Assembly: GCA_951812925.1 (NCBI GenBank)
Contig: OX638369.1
Span: forward strand, 52,323,061-52,387,060
Direction of reading: 5' to 3'
DNA length: 64,000 bases
Source: Calliopum simillimum
Taxonomy: Eukaryota; Arthropoda; Insecta; Diptera; Lauxaniidae
The position numbers and the translations under genes are program-made. Positions 24,558 to 36,760 of the stretch are shown piece after piece. The notes beneath the pieces are model-generated. The model saw only the letters and a program-made list of their open reading frames with translations, did not search any database and was not told the origin of the DNA. Positions within the stretch are counted from its first letter, which is position 1; every line of letters begins with the position of its first letter.

Positions 24558-24901
24558 TTGGAACAAGCATAAATATTTTGACTGGTTATACATTTTTGTG
24601 GCTGAACGCATAATTTACTTTTCGTATAAGAAAATGGAGGCAATTTAAAATGAATAATACTTTATTATTTCATTGCATTTTATTTGTAAATAATACTTTA
24701 CGGAACCATCAAATCGTTCATACGTATGTTAATTTATGTTTGAAATTTATTGTTAATTAATTTTCTCACGACTCGAGTGGAGTAAAAACTATGACACTCA
24801 TTTTTCTCCGTGTAATTCCATCCCCATCCTTTGAACAAGTAAGTGGATCTTTGGAACGGCAAGCAAATTTAATATTTTATATTCAAAATGTAAAATATGA
24901 T

Positions 24902-24984
24902 GGGCTTGTTAGGTCAATTTAATTTGATTTAAATAAAACAATAGATTTAAATCATTTTCTCAACCAAATTAACCAAACAAGCCC
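24902..24984. mobile_element. 83-bp hairpin (MITE-like), 22 bp below the stop of copy A
   Basis: GGGCTTGTTAGGTCAATTTA at 24902 pairs with AATTAACCAAACAAGCCC ending at 24984. The hairpin lies just downstream of the copy A stop codon, so it would be in the 3' UTR. It is not seen after the other five copies. Confidence 0.6.
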
Positions 24985-25006
24985 AAGATATTTCACATTT
25001 TTATCT

Positions 25007-26843
25007 TTATATATTTTCATAAAATCTGTCAAGCGCTGTATCATTAATAGCACCGAAATTCCATTTCATATTAACATTTCCTATATCGCAGATATTCATA
25101 AACAACGATTTATTTCGCGGAAAAGCCTCCAGACAATAATTTCCATTTAGACGATTGACAAGCAACTTATTTCTTCGATCATAATACCAAAATTGTGCTC
25201 CACCTTGACTATGGCATGGATATAGGATCAAAGTAGCATTTTTGTATAAATTTGGCACATCAAAACATGGACCAGAGTTACGCACACGTAAATCTCGACT
25301 CCAACTCAATTGAAACATTTGATTGTCATGTGGCTTTTGAAGATTTTTAGTGCAAGCATATAAAGCTAGTTTTGATTGTCCACCCATACTATCGATGCAC
25401 AAATTAGGTGATGCAGCACTTTGAATAGCACCAAGGGCATACTCAACCGGTTTAACTGGAGGAAAGGTTTTAAGTACATTAACAGCAATCTTGTACAAGT
25501 ACCACTCGAATGGTTTGCAATGCAATTTCTCACGTAACGCTTTCTGTTGCGTCAAGTCTCCGACATCCATATTCTCTACGTAACTTCCCTCATGCTCATA
25601 AAAAAATTTCTTATATTCATCCAGCCAGACTTCAATAACACGTTTTTTGTTCTAAACAATGTAAAATTTAATTTTTTCAGAAAAATTCAGCTAAATAATA
25701 TTTACTTACCTTCACCAAATAATCTGGATCCTTTGCGTTTAATCCTTTATTTAGATTTCCCCTAAAATGATGTGCCACCCTTGAGCAAGGCACATTTAAT
25801 AGTTGACCACCACACATCCAAACTTTGAAACTTAATTCAAATTGTTCACCACCCCATATGCGAAGATTTTCATCATAACCACCAAGTTCCCAAAAATAAT
25901 CACGCGACATTGCAAAAACACAACCCAACATAACTGGATTGTTATAAGGTTCTGTCCTATCACTCATATCTTTTCGTTCAAACAATGTTTCTCGATAGAG
26001 CAGATTCCACTCGAAGGCTCCTTGTTTTTGTCCAATAGCATAATATGACAATTCATTTGCAGTAATCCAATCAATAATTGGGCACACAACAGTGCGTCTG
26101 TTTAGCGCTATGGGCTCAAGCAATGGTGGCAACCAATTGTAGCCGACTTCAATGTGTGCATCTGAGACTACCAGTACTTCTGCAGTCGCCTTATGTATAC
26201 CGGCAAGGCGTGCACGAATCAGACCCATACGCTCGGGCATACGCACAATATGTACTTTAGTGAAATGTCCCGCAACGTATGTTTCAAGCTTTTCGAAAAA
26301 CTCCAAATTACTAAAATCATCCACGAGTATAATTTCCTTGAGTAACTCTGGTGGTGTACGATTAATCAAACTATGCAATGTGCGCGCAAATGTGCTAAAC
26401 AACTCATTATGGAAGGGTATAATAATGCTGACTGTGGGCAATTTGCTGAGATATTTTTTATAGAAACAACTGAAAAAGTAAAAATTTTAGTAAAGCCAAT
26501 CGAAAAAGCGATATTCTTACCCTTTGTCACGTGCATCTCGCACTGATCGATTGACAGATATGGCGTCGGATAGTAGTGCATTAAGTCCATGTTGCTTAAA
26601 CAATTTTGCTTGCAACACACGATCTGTGTTGTTGCCCAACGTGGCGGCCTTGCCCTGTTCCCCCAGGCCAACACGTTTGTAGTCCATTTGCATGGCATAC
26701 CAATCATGCCAATCTTTTTTCTCCGGTGGCTCTTTAATGTAGTTTTGCGAAAATTTGTCCAAAATATTGTTCAATATTAGAACTAGAAATAGCATTGCAA
26801 ATATCCTGTGTTTGTTAAATTTTTTAAAACTTCGACGATGCAT
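25007..26843 (-). CDS. Polypeptide N-acetylgalactosaminyltransferase, copy A
   Basis: Predicted to transfer GalNAc from UDP-GalNAc to Ser/Thr of secreted proteins in the Golgi (GT27 family, mucin-type O-glycosylation). Exons are 26843-26521, 26469-25710 and 25651-25007. The introns (51 and 58 bp) have GTAAGA and GTAAGT donors and phases 2 and 0. The spliced frame gives 575 residues, within the family range. Residues 1-13 are basic and cytoplasmic, 14-28 a membrane anchor, and the stem is very short before KEPPEKKDWHDW. The metal-binding DAH is at 211-213, WGGEQ at 313-317, and SRVAHHFR has the expected third metal ligand His341. The ricin-type lectin domain (about 435-575) has CID 446, CFD 490, QFW 514, CLE 534 and KWNF 557. 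The start ATG is the only in-frame start before the anchor. Compared with the family, WGGEN is WGGEQ and GGLF is GCVF. Confidence 0.93.
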
Positions 26844-26937
26844 TTATTAAATCTTTATGATATAACACTTAATATTTTAAAATTAAAAAACAGGGTAGAA
26901 AAGGGAAAAAAGCACTTTGGTAAATAATTGGAATTCT

Positions 26938-27007
26938 ACGGTAGCTGTTAATAGACTGATATGCATTTTGCTTCATTTGGAGGAAGAAGTTATCAAAATA
27001 CAGTATG
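26938..27007 (-). promoter_or_regulatory. Predicted core promoter of copy A
   Basis: On the minus strand an initiator TCAGTC (26954-26959, +1 at 26957) precedes the ATG by 114 nt. CGT is at +18 to +20 (26940-26938). CATACTGTA lies at -42 to -50 (26999-27007). No TATA box is seen near -30. The same arrangement occurs at copies B and F. Confidence 0.55.
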
Positions 27008-27159
27008 TCGCACTATTTTTATTAACGATCTTGTATGTTACAAAACACAACTTAAAAGTAATTGTTTCCTTATTTATTTTGCAGTTACAGGGTGTTAACG
27101 ATAAAATAACGAAGCTTCTGGGTAGGTGATAGAGAAGGCTTGGACTAAAAACTACACAA

Positions 27160-28693
27160 TACATTAGGTTGATATTTTCAAGAATTCCGAAAAAAATTAC
27201 AAAGGTTATGTTAATAAGACCTTTTTCGTACTTATATGGCCACCAAACTCAAAAAGTAGGAAAAACAATGGAGATTATTAACTTTAAACTTCTCATACCA
27301 TTGGCTAAAAGTTTCTCATAACAAAGTTTTCTCTAAAACTTAAAGTTTATTCAAGAAAAATTCTTTTGTATAGCAAATCAGAAAATCAGTTTTTTTCCGT
27401 ATAACTGCTCGGCGGTATACTTTACACATCTCCCACCGAGAATAAATGTTTTGTTTTTCTGGGACTCCTCTATCACCTCCCAAAAGCTTTGTAGCCTTAT
27501 CGTTTACACCATATAATTACATTTGAAATAATTTAAGTAATAGTTTTTGTTTGCAAAGGCTAAAGTCTTATCGAACAGTCTCAAAATCATAAGTTATTCG
27601 ATCCCCATTAAGTTCATACTTCACTCGAGGCTATTTCAAAATATTCTGACAATTCTTGATCATTCAATTGAATTCTGAAATTTCGGCGATTTTAAATTTT
27701 ACCGTTTATTTTCATATCTATTTGCTTGAAATTATTAAACAAAATATTTTGAAATTAATAAAAATATTCGACATTCTTAAAAAATTATTGAAATATCTCT
27801 GCAGGCAAACAGGCTAGTTTAAGAGAAGTCAATTAACTAGTCCTCTACCAACCAGTACTAGTCCGACTTCAATCCCTTTTGCATACAAGCAATTGTTCTT
27901 TTTTGTGTGTTGGTGTCCTACGAAATTTCAACTGGCCCCTTATGCATTACTTTTACACCAGTTCAGGGCTAGTTGTGGTATGAAGTAGTCCTATAGTAAT
28001 ATATATACATTTTTTTTTTTTTTTTTGAATTGATATTTCATAAAACAAATTAAATAAAGTTAAATAACATTCATAACAGCATTAAAAAAAATAAATTAAT
28101 TTAATTTTTTTCCACAATTTATTTTGACATACAATTCAAGTGACACAAAACATAAATTATTTGAAAAGCAAAATAACGAAAATTGTAATTTGTTTTCTTC
28201 ACAATTCAAATTTATTTGCCCTTACAAACTAAAAACTGATATCAAACTAGCCCCCACTGCATCCCTTTTTCAATAGTTTCGGGCTAGTACTAACCATGAA
28301 CTAGTATTTTTTGTAGACTGTCTCGTATTTTTACAGCAGGGATATTCCATTAAATGATCTTTTGTTACAACCAGTAGAGGCAGTGTACATTTTGTATTCA
28401 CGGACATTTGAAAACTTAATATTTCAGAAATTTCAGTTTATTCTTTCTTGATAAAATTTTCTTTTACTTGAAGTGTAGTTTAGTGGCAACATACTGTAAT
28501 TAAAGCGTGTTGTAATTGGCGTGATAAATGTTTAGTGTGTTGTAAATAAAACTAATTAATGCAATTAAGTAGTTCCACAGATACTCAATATTTAATTAAA
28601 TATTTTAAGTGTTTTTTTATAAAACGTTATACATACATATTTGGGAATTTAAATTTTTTGTTTTAAATTTAAGCAAAATTTTTCAAACAGATC
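27160..28693. repeat. Spacer A-B, duplicated with the array
   Basis: From about 27165 the sequence parallels the B-C spacer (34630-36365) over more than 1 kb, for example TTTATTTTCATATCTATTTG at 27707 and 34789, and TGTAATTGGCGTGATAAATG at 28511 and 35582. An intact TA at 28570-28571 is the empty site of the mariner-like insertion found in the B-C spacer. No coding sequence is supported. Confidence 0.75.
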
Positions 28694-30055
28694 TAGTACA
28701 GTCATTTGGTAGTTTTACCTGGAAAGTTTTGGGGGATTTTTTCAAATGAGTTATTTTATAGATTTCGATGTGCTCTTTCAGAATTTCAACTTTGCTACCT
28801 CGAGTCGTGTTCGCTCGCGCCGCCTAATTGGAAAAATGGCGTCCAAAATCAGTTTTTTTTTTCAAATATCTCTTCAATGGTTACATTTACAGAAAAATAT
28901 TGTGTCGCAATATTGTAGCTTATAAAATTTGCTATAAAAATGACCTCTTAATTGTTTCCGTACGACTTATAACTCAGGAGATATCCTAATTCAAAATTTG
29001 AAAAAAATTATTAAATTATGCATGACGCTTATGAGTAGGCAAAGTGATGTGTTGAGCTTAAAATTACAGTTTCTCATGAACGGTGAGTCATATTTTCAAA
29101 GTAAAACCAGTTGTTTATAGGGAATTACTTTTATTATAAGCTTCATTCTATTTTTTTTTTCTACATGACTTATAGTTTAGGAGATATTTTTTCAACAAAC
29201 ATAAAATTTAGAAAAAAACCATTTTTTCAAAATAGCTCCAAAAAGGTTCGTTCTAGAAAACAAAAATTTTTCTCGCATTTTGTAGAACGTTCAATTCCCT
29301 TTTAGAGTCTCTCCGAACTGTTTTTTCGTCCGACTTGCCGTTCATGAGATATCGCGTCTTGAAAATTATTCAAAATTGAGCGATTTTCAAGTCGCGATAT
29401 CTCATGAAGGGTAAGTCTGACGAAAACATAGTTCGGAGAGAGTCTTATAGGGAATTGAACGGTCTACAAAATGCATGAACAATTTTTTTTCTAGGACGAA
29501 CCGTTTTTGAGCTATTTTGAAAAAACGGTTTTTTTCTAAATTTTAGGTTTGTTGAAGAAATATCTCGTAAACTATCGGTCATGTGAAAAAAATAAAATGA
29601 AGCTTATAGTAAAAAAAATTCCCTATAAACAAGTGTTTTTACTTTGAACATGTGACTCACCGTTTATGAGTTATCGTAAATTTAAGCTCAACACATCACT
29701 GTGCCACTCATAAGCGGGATGCACAATTTACAAATTTTTTTCATATTTTGAATTAGGATATCTCCTGAGTTATAAGTCGTACGGAAACAATTAAGGAGTT
29801 ATTTTTATAGAAAATTTTATAAGCTACAATATTTCGGCACAATATTTTTCTCTAAATGTTACTGTTAAAGAGATATTTGTAAAAAACTGATTTTGGACGC
29901 TATTTTTCCAATATGGCGGCGGGAGCGGACACGACTCGAGGTAGCAAAGTTGAAATTCTGAAAGAGTACATCGAAATCTATAAAATAACTCATTTGCAAA
30001 AATCCCTCAAAACTTTCCAGGTAGCATCATTTTATTCTTCCACATGATTGTACTA
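28694..30055. mobile_element. Foldback element FB5 in spacer A-B
   Basis: The ends are TAGTACAGTCATTTGG and the inverse CCACATGATTGTACTA. The arms meet near 29374, where GATATCGCG and CGCGATATC face each other. The related spacer copies at about 36365 and inverted at 52360 lack it, so it came in after the duplication. A related right half is at 56030-56412. No transposase is present, and the target duplication is unclear (possibly TA). Confidence 0.8.
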
Positions 30056-30351
30056 ATAAGCACATGAGGCCATTTCATTTTTACAATTAATTCCTGAATC
30101 TGTAATTTCATTACTCGACCGATGTCTCTGTGGGCATCAGATGGATGAGTTGTATGAAACGGTAGCTTAAAGTTTTAATAATAGAGCTAGGCTCTTTAAT
30201 TTTGGTATTCAGAATATTGTCTGAAGTACTTACCAAAAAACTATAGCAGATTTGAATTTTTACTCACATTTTAGAAATTTTTATCGAAAAAGTGGGTTAA
30301 AATACTACAATAAACAGAACCTTAAATAGTCAGTTTATTATTGCTGTATAA

Positions 30352-31073
30352 TAGTCCGGGAGCCTGCAATACTAAAAGTGCCGTCATCGCGGATTCTGAA
30401 ATTTTTAATGCAAAATGGTAGTTTACACTAAGACGAATAAGAAAAGCTTGGTCAGCATGGTTATAGCCTGGCAGAAATATTTTGAAATGATTTTTGAATT
30501 ATAAAATTTTCGGAATGTTTTGCCGTCATCTCGGATTTTGATCAATCTTAATATTAATCGATGATAAATTTCATAACCATTTAGAAAAAATCCGGCCGAC
30601 TAAATTTTTTTTGCCAAAAATGACCGGCAGACCTATTTTAATGGTGCTACAGTGGGTACAATTTCTCTGTTATCACGGAAATTTGTTTTTTTTTTTTTTT
30701 AAATTTACATGTTTTAATGTCAAATTTAAAAATATCATGGTATGCGAGCTTAGAAACTGCCGGAAGTACCCACTGTCGCACCACTAATATAGGTTTGCCG
30801 GTCATTTTCGGGAAAAAAATTTTGGTCGGTCAGATTTTTTCTGAATGGTTATGAAATTTATCATCGATTAATATTAAGATTGATCAAAATCCGCGATGAC
30901 GGCAAAACATTCCGAAAATTTAATAATTCAAAAATCATTTAAAAATATTTCTGCCAGGCTATAACCATGCTGACCGAGCTTTTCTTATTCGTCTTAGTGT
31001 AAACTACCATTTTGCATTAAAAATTTCAGAATCCGCGATGACGGCACTTTTAGTATTGCCGGCTCCTCGCCTA
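30352..31073. mobile_element. Foldback element FB6 with TAA target duplication
   Basis: Arms of about 350 bp start TAGTCCGGGAGCCTGCAATA and end with the inverse TATTGCCGGCTCCTCGCCTA. TAA flanks both sides (30349-30351 and 31074-31076). The B-C spacer has a single TAA at 36596-36598 in the matching place, which confirms the insertion. A 3-bp TAA target is typical of PIF/Harbinger-type elements. Confidence 0.85.
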
Positions 31074-31153
31074 TAAGTATATTAAGAATTTTCAAATAAC
31101 CTTACAGTAAATTATTTGAAAAAAAAAAAATTTGTATTTCAAACAAAAAAAAA

Positions 31154-31260
31154 ATGACCGCACTAGGATTCGATCCATTCGTGCGACAGATAGAAAAATA
31201 TTACTTTTTCATACAACTACAAAATTGTTAGGCCACTGACCAGTATGATCAAGAGATATA
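31154..31260 (-). repeat. tRNA-like module downstream of copy B
   Basis: GGATTCGATCC at 31166 is a decayed B box, followed (minus strand) by an A tail. The wording ATAGAAAAATATTACTTTTTCATACAA and CCACTGACCAGTATGATC parallels 24441-24557 and 36659-36760. Confidence 0.4.
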
Positions 31261-31737
31261 AAAGTTTTTATATTAAGCAACTGTCGGTCCAAGCATAAAT
31301 ATTTTTACTAGAATTATAAAGTATAAATGGTTTATATTTTTCTGGCGAAAAGTATAATTTATTTTATTTATTGGAAAATGTAGACAATTTACAGTAAATA
31401 TTACTTTAGAATTTCACTCTACATATTTTATTTATAAAATATTTATTTCACTGAACCATAAATAGTTTACTTATGTTTGAAATTTAGTGTTAATTACAAC
31501 TCGAGTGGGGTAAAAATTATGATACCAAATTTTTTCCGTGTGTACATATGAATTTTTTGATGCTTAACCCCTTGAGACCGAAGCCTAGACCATTGTAGAT
31601 ATTGAAAAATTAAATTACGTAATAAGCTTAATGATTATTATAAAATCTATCAAATGCAAGAATTGAATATATTTTCTTCAAAATCTTTTGAAGTTTTAAC
31701 AAACGCATGTTCTTATACTAAAATCTTAATTTTCTTT

Positions 31738-33583
31738 TTAATTAATTTTCAAATTTTCATAAAAACTATCAAGTGCTGTATCATTGATGGCACCGAAATT
31801 CCATTTCATATTAACATTATCTTTATCGCAAATGTTCATGCACAGCGATATATTTCGCGGTAACGCCTCCAAACAGTAAGCCCCATGTGGGCGATTTACT
31901 AGCCATTTATTCTTTCGATCATAATACCAAAATTGTGTTTCACCTACATTGTTGCATGGCAACACAATCACAGGAGCATTCTTGTACAACTTTGGAACAT
32001 CAATACATTGAGCATAGCTACGCCATCTCAAATCTCGACTCCATCTCAATAGAAACATTTGATTATCATGAGGATTTTCAAGATTTCCACTACAAGTATA
32101 TAAAGCTGGTTTTGATTTCAAACCTGTTTTATCGACGCATAAATAAGGTGTTCCAACACTTTGAATAGCACCAACGGCATATTCTAGCCGCTGAAATGGG
32201 GGATATTCTTCAAGAACATTAACAGCAATCTCGTTCAAGTACCACTCAAATGTTTTGCAATGCAGTTTCTCACGTAATGCTTTCTGTTTTGTCAGGTCAC
32301 CGGCATCTATTTTATGTATTAACTTTCCGATGCGATTATAAAAGTATTTCTTATAGTCATCCAACCAAACTTCAACTACACGTTTTCTATTCTTAATAAT
32401 AGGCATTAGTATTTATCAGTAAAAATATGCAACAACTTACGAACCTTTACGAAGAATTGTTTATCTTTTGCATTTAATCCTTTATTAATAGTTCCCCTGA
32501 AATGATGTCCCACCCTTGAACAAGGCACATTTAATATTTGCCCACCGCACATCCAAACTTTGAAACTTAATTCATATTGTTCACCACCCCATATCTGAAG
32601 ACCCTCATCATAGCCACCAAGCTCCCAAAAATAATCTCGAGACATTGCAAATAAACCGCCCATCATAATTGGATTGTTATAGGGCTCTGTACTGTTTTTA
32701 AAATCCTTGGGTAAAATGAATGTTTCAATATAAGAAAGTGACCAAGTGAAACCACCTTGGTTTGGTGAAATAGCAAAATAGGTCAATTCTTCAGCATTAA
32801 TCCAATCGATAATTGGGCATACAACAGTGCGTCTGTTAAGCGCTATAGGCTCAAGCAATGGTGGTAACCAATTGTAGCCGACTTCAATGTGTGCATCGAA
32901 AATAACCACTACGTCTGCAGTCATCTTGCGTATACCGGCAAGGCGTGCACGAATTAGACCCATACGCTCGGGCATACGCACGAAGCGTACTTTAGTAAAA
33001 TGTGCCGCAACGTATTTTTCAAGCTTAACGAAAAACTCCAAATCACTAAAATCATCCACGAGTATAATTTCCTTAAGTAATTCGGGGGGTGTCCGATTGA
33101 TCAAACTATGCAATGTGCGCGCAAATGTGCTAAACAACTCATTATGAAAGGGTATAACAATGCTGACTTTGGGCAATTTGCTGAAATATTTTTTATAAAA
33201 ACACCTAGAAGTGTATAAATTTTAGTACAGTCCATACAAAAGCTAAAAAGCGATTTTTACCCTTTGTCACGTGCATCTTGAACTGATCGATTGACAGATA
33301 TGGCGTCAGATAAAAGTACATTAAGTCCATGTTGCTTAAGCAATTTTGCTTCCAATACACGATCTGTATTGTTGCCCAACGTGGCGGCCTTGCCCTGTTC
33401 TCCCAGGCCAATACGTTTGTAGTCCATTTGCATGGCATACCAATCATGCCAATCTTTTTTCGCTGGCGGCTCTTTAATGTAGTTTTGCGTGAATTTGTCT
33501 AAAATATTGTTCATTATTAGAACTAGGAATAGCATTGCAAATATTCTGTATTTGATCAATATTTTCCAACTTTGTCGATGCAT
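31738..33583 (-). CDS. Polypeptide N-acetylgalactosaminyltransferase, copy B
   Basis: Exons 33583-33261, 33204-32445 and 32391-31738; introns 56 and 53 bp; 578 residues. Anchor IFAMLFLVLIMNNIL is nearly the same as in copy A, as is the promoter. DAH 211-213, WGGEQ 313-317, His341 in SRVGHHFR, and the family-typical GGLF segment is kept. Exon 3 is very close to that of copy C: both have YLNEIAVNVLEEYPPFQRLE and RWRSYAQCIDVPKLYKNAP, and both 3' flanks match for over 100 bp. The lectin domain has CVD, CID, QFW and CLE motifs. Oddity: the second donor is GTTCGT, weaker than in the other copies, and a strong GTAAGT lies 4 bp further on. Using that site would shift the frame. Confidence 0.92.
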
Positions 33584-33680
33584 TTATTAGATCTTAATAA
33601 TATAACACTTAATATTTTCAAATTAAAACAAAAATAAAGGTGAAAAGGGAAAAAACCCCTGTAGAAATGGTTGAACTTCT

Positions 33681-33750
33681 ACGGTAGCTGTTAATATACT
33701 GATAAGCATTTTGTTTCATTTGGAGGCCTAAGTTATTAAAATACAGTATG
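33681..33750 (-). promoter_or_regulatory. Predicted core promoter of copy B
   Basis: Initiator TCAGTA (33697-33702, +1 at 33700, 117 nt before ATG), CGT at +18 to +20 (33683-33681), CATACTGTA at -42 to -50 (33742-33750). Closely matches copy A from upstream of the motif to the start codon. Confidence 0.55.
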
Positions 33751-33952
33751 CCGTCACACTATTATTAACGATCTTTTATGTTACAAAAAAAAAAAAAACT
33801 TAAAAGTAAGCGCTTTCTTATTTATTTTGCAGATACAGGCTATAAACGATAAGGTTACGAAGCTTCTGGGAGATGGTGGTCGAGGCTTAGACTAAAAAAA
33901 TTGCACCTTAGTGGATCTACAGCCTGAGGAGCTATAGGGAAAAAACTGTTTT

Positions 33953-34505
33953 TATGCCCTACACCCAGGGTATATTCACTTTGTCCTTCCGTTTGTAACG
34001 CAGAGAAGGGGGCGTGGCAGATGTAGAAAAGTATATATATTCTTGATCAGCGTCATCTTCTGTCTGTATGGCTGGGTGGATGGCTGTGGGTGGAAATACA
34101 TTTTTTGGGAAAATGAAATTAGGCACACTGCCTCCGTCGTTAAAGTTAGAGTGTGGGATATAAAATAAGCAAAATCGGTTAAGGGACACGCCTACCGCCC
34201 ATATAAAATATATCATCAAAATGCAACTTTAGGAGTATTTTTCACGATAATGCAACCAAACGACACATTTATATTACGAAATGTAAGCGCAAGCTTTGGG
34301 CAAAAACTGCGCAAATTCGGACAAGAGGGTGTGGCACCTCTCATAATTTCATCAAAATACTAAGAACTATAAATGCAAGCTCTGAGAAAAAACTGGGTGA
34401 AATCAGACAAGAGGGTGTGTCACCTCCAATATAAGCAAGATTTTCAAAATACTGCAGTGTAGGGTATTTAATGTTTGGCCAGGCCAAAGGTAACACTGTT
34501 ACTAG
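33953..34505 (+). mobile_element. DINE-1-like element copy f
   Basis: TATGCCCTACACCCAGGG at the 5' end, shortened microsatellite near 34065, core ACACGCCTACCGCCC, two internal blocks, perfect stem-loop TTTGGCCAGGCCAAA and CTAG at 34502-34505. It is absent from the corresponding A-B spacer, so it post-dates that duplication or lies in one copy only. Confidence 0.85.
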
Positions 34506-34514
34506 TTCTGAATT

Positions 34515-35642
34515 GTTTTACAAAGAATTTTTTCTTGGGTCAACCAAACCTTTTGGAGAAAACGTTTTTATGCTAAACTTTTAGCTAATTTTATGAGCTT
34601 CTAAGATTGTATTTGATTTCAAGAGCTTGCAAGAATTTCGCAAAGCTTAAGGCCTTTGTGGTTGATGTTTTCAAGATATCCTAGAAAAATAATAAAGGCT
34701 ATGTTAATTAGACCTTTTTCTGCCAGACTTACAACAATCTTCCAAACTTTCTTTTAAATTTAAATTTTTAATTTTAAATTTTACCGTTTATTTTCATATC
34801 TATTTGCTTGATATTATTAAACAAAATTTTTTGAAATTAATAAAAATATTCGATATTCTTAAAAAATTATTGAATTAACCCTGCAGGCAAATAGGCTAGC
34901 TTAAGAGTAGTCAATTAACTAGTCCTCTACTAACCAGTACTAGTCCGACCTTTTGCATACAAGCAATTGTTTTTGTTTATGTATTGGTGTCCTACGAAAT
35001 TTCAATTGGCCCCTTATGCATTACTTTTACACCAGTCCAGGGCTAGTTGTGGTATGAAGTAGTCCTATAGTAATATATATTTTTTTTGTTTTTTTTGTTT
35101 TGAATTTATATTTCATAAAACAAATTAAATAAAGTTCAATAACATTCATAACAGTATTAAAAAAAATAAATTAATTAATTTAATATTTTTCCACAATTTA
35201 TTTTGACATACAATTCAAGTGACACAAGACACAAATTATTTAAAATGCAAAAAAACTAAAATTGTAATTGGTTTTCTTTACAATTCAAATTTATTTGCTC
35301 CTACAAACTAAAAACTGATATCAAACTGGCCCCCACTGCATCCCTTTTTCACTAGTTTCGGGATAGTGTGTACTAATATTTTTGTAGACTGTCTCATATT
35401 TTTACTGCAGAGATATTCCATTAAACGATATTTTGTTACAACCAGTAGAGGTTGTGTATGTTTTGTATTCACGGACAATTGAAAACTCAATATTTCAGAA
35501 ATTTCAGTTTATTCTTTCTTGATAAAATTTTCTTTTACTTGAAGTGTAGTTTAGTAGCAACATACTGTAATTAAAGCGTGTTGTAATTGGCGTGATAAAT
35601 GTTTAGTGTGTTGTAAATAAAACTAATTAATGCAATTAAGTA
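34515..35642. repeat. Spacer B-C, duplicated with the array
   Basis: Parallels the A-B spacer (27165-28570), including AACTAGTCCTCTACTAACCA and GCCCCCACTGCATCCCTTTT. No gene is supported. The short minus ORF at 35308-35490 is noise. Confidence 0.7.
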
Positions 35643-36248
35643 AAGGGTGTTTTTTTAGAGGTATAGAACTTCGAATTGAAATAAAACACAAGAAAATCGT
35701 TTTAATGTCCATCAATTTGGCTTTATTGGGAGGATAATTTTATGCCATTAATGTTTAAATATGATTTCGGGCATGTGGCCGCCGCGGCTGGCTCGAATAA
35801 AGCCAATTCTACAGGTCCAATTTTCAACCAATTGCCAACTGCTCCAATTGCTGTGCACGGTGGCGAATCGATTCATTCGGGTCCTCTTCAACATTTTGCT
35901 CTACAGCGGCAATTGTTTCTTCGGTGCGCACTGTTCGACTTCTCTGCGGATGCGTATTATCACATAGAGTAAACGTAGTGCGAAAACGATCCATGGTTAA
36001 CCGAATTAATTGCTCTGATGGACGATTATGTCGACCATAAAATGGGCGGCTTGCGGTAAACTTCGCGAACTGAACCATTATTTTCGAAATAAATTTGCAC
36101 GATTTGCAAGCGTTGTTCTTTTGTCAACCTGTTTACGATGAAATGGCAAACCAAACTGAACATAAATGACATTAGTGTTGCCAGATTTGACCACAAAATG
36201 CCAGTTTTATCTCTATTCGAAAAACAAACCTCTAAAAAAAACACCCTA
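35643..36248 (-). pseudogene. Internally deleted mariner-like transposon
   Basis: The terminal inverted repeats AGGGTGTTTTTTTAGAGGT and ACCTCTAAAAAAAACACCCT are flanked by TA (35641-35642 and 36249-36250). On the minus strand the first part encodes a transposase N-terminal helix-turn-helix region (RLTKEQRLQIVQIYFENNGS, later RTEETIAAVEQNVEEDPNES). The last part encodes the C-terminal end (RASRGGHMPEIIFKH, then stop). The catalytic core between them is deleted, so the 606-bp element is non-autonomous. Spacer A-B has the empty TA at 28570. Confidence 0.88.
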
Positions 36249-36250
36249 TA

Positions 36251-36658
36251 GTTCCACAGATACTCAATATTTAATCAAATGTTTTAAGTGTTTTTTTATA
36301 AAACATTATACATATTTGGGAATATAAATTTTTTGTTTTAAATTTAAGCAAAATTTTTCAAACAGGTCAGCACTTCAGGCCATTCCATTTTTACAACAAA
36401 TTCCTAAATCGGTAATTTAATTACTGTACCGAGCTAGGCTCTTTAATTTTGGTATTCAGAAAATTGTCTTATGTACATACCAAAAAATTATAGCAGATTT
36501 GAATTTTTACTCATATATTGGAAATTTTTGTCAAAAAATTGGGTCAAAATACTACAACAAACAAAACCGTAAATAGTCAGTTCATTATTGCTGTTTAAGT
36601 AAATTGAGAATTTTCAAATAACCTTACAGTAAATAAGTTTGTAAACAAAAAATTTAAG
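36251..36658. repeat. Rest of duplicated spacer B-C
   Basis: Continues the match to spacer A-B on the far side of the mariner-like insertion (TACTCAATATTTAATCAAATG, then GCTAGGCTCTTTAATTTTGG). It contains the empty sites of FB5 (near 36365) and FB6 (TAA at 36596-36598). Confidence 0.7.
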
Positions 36659-36760
36659 TGATTCGATCCGGGGTCCATTCGTGTGATCGATGGAAAAATA
36701 TAATTTTTTCATACAATTACAAAATTGTTAAACCACTGATCAGTATGATCAAGAGATATA
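36659..36760 (-). repeat. tRNA-like module downstream of copy C, eroded
   Basis: ATTCGATCC and CCATTCGTGTGATCGATGG parallel 31154-31260. The B box is damaged and the A tail is shortened. Confidence 0.3.

Noticed and set aside
26152..26463. Antisense ORF of 86-103 codons opposite exon 2, seen in all six gene copies
   Set aside because: It is conserved only because the sense strand encodes the conserved catalytic domain. It runs into intron 1 and has no domain of its own. The same holds for the antisense ORFs opposite exons 1 and 3.
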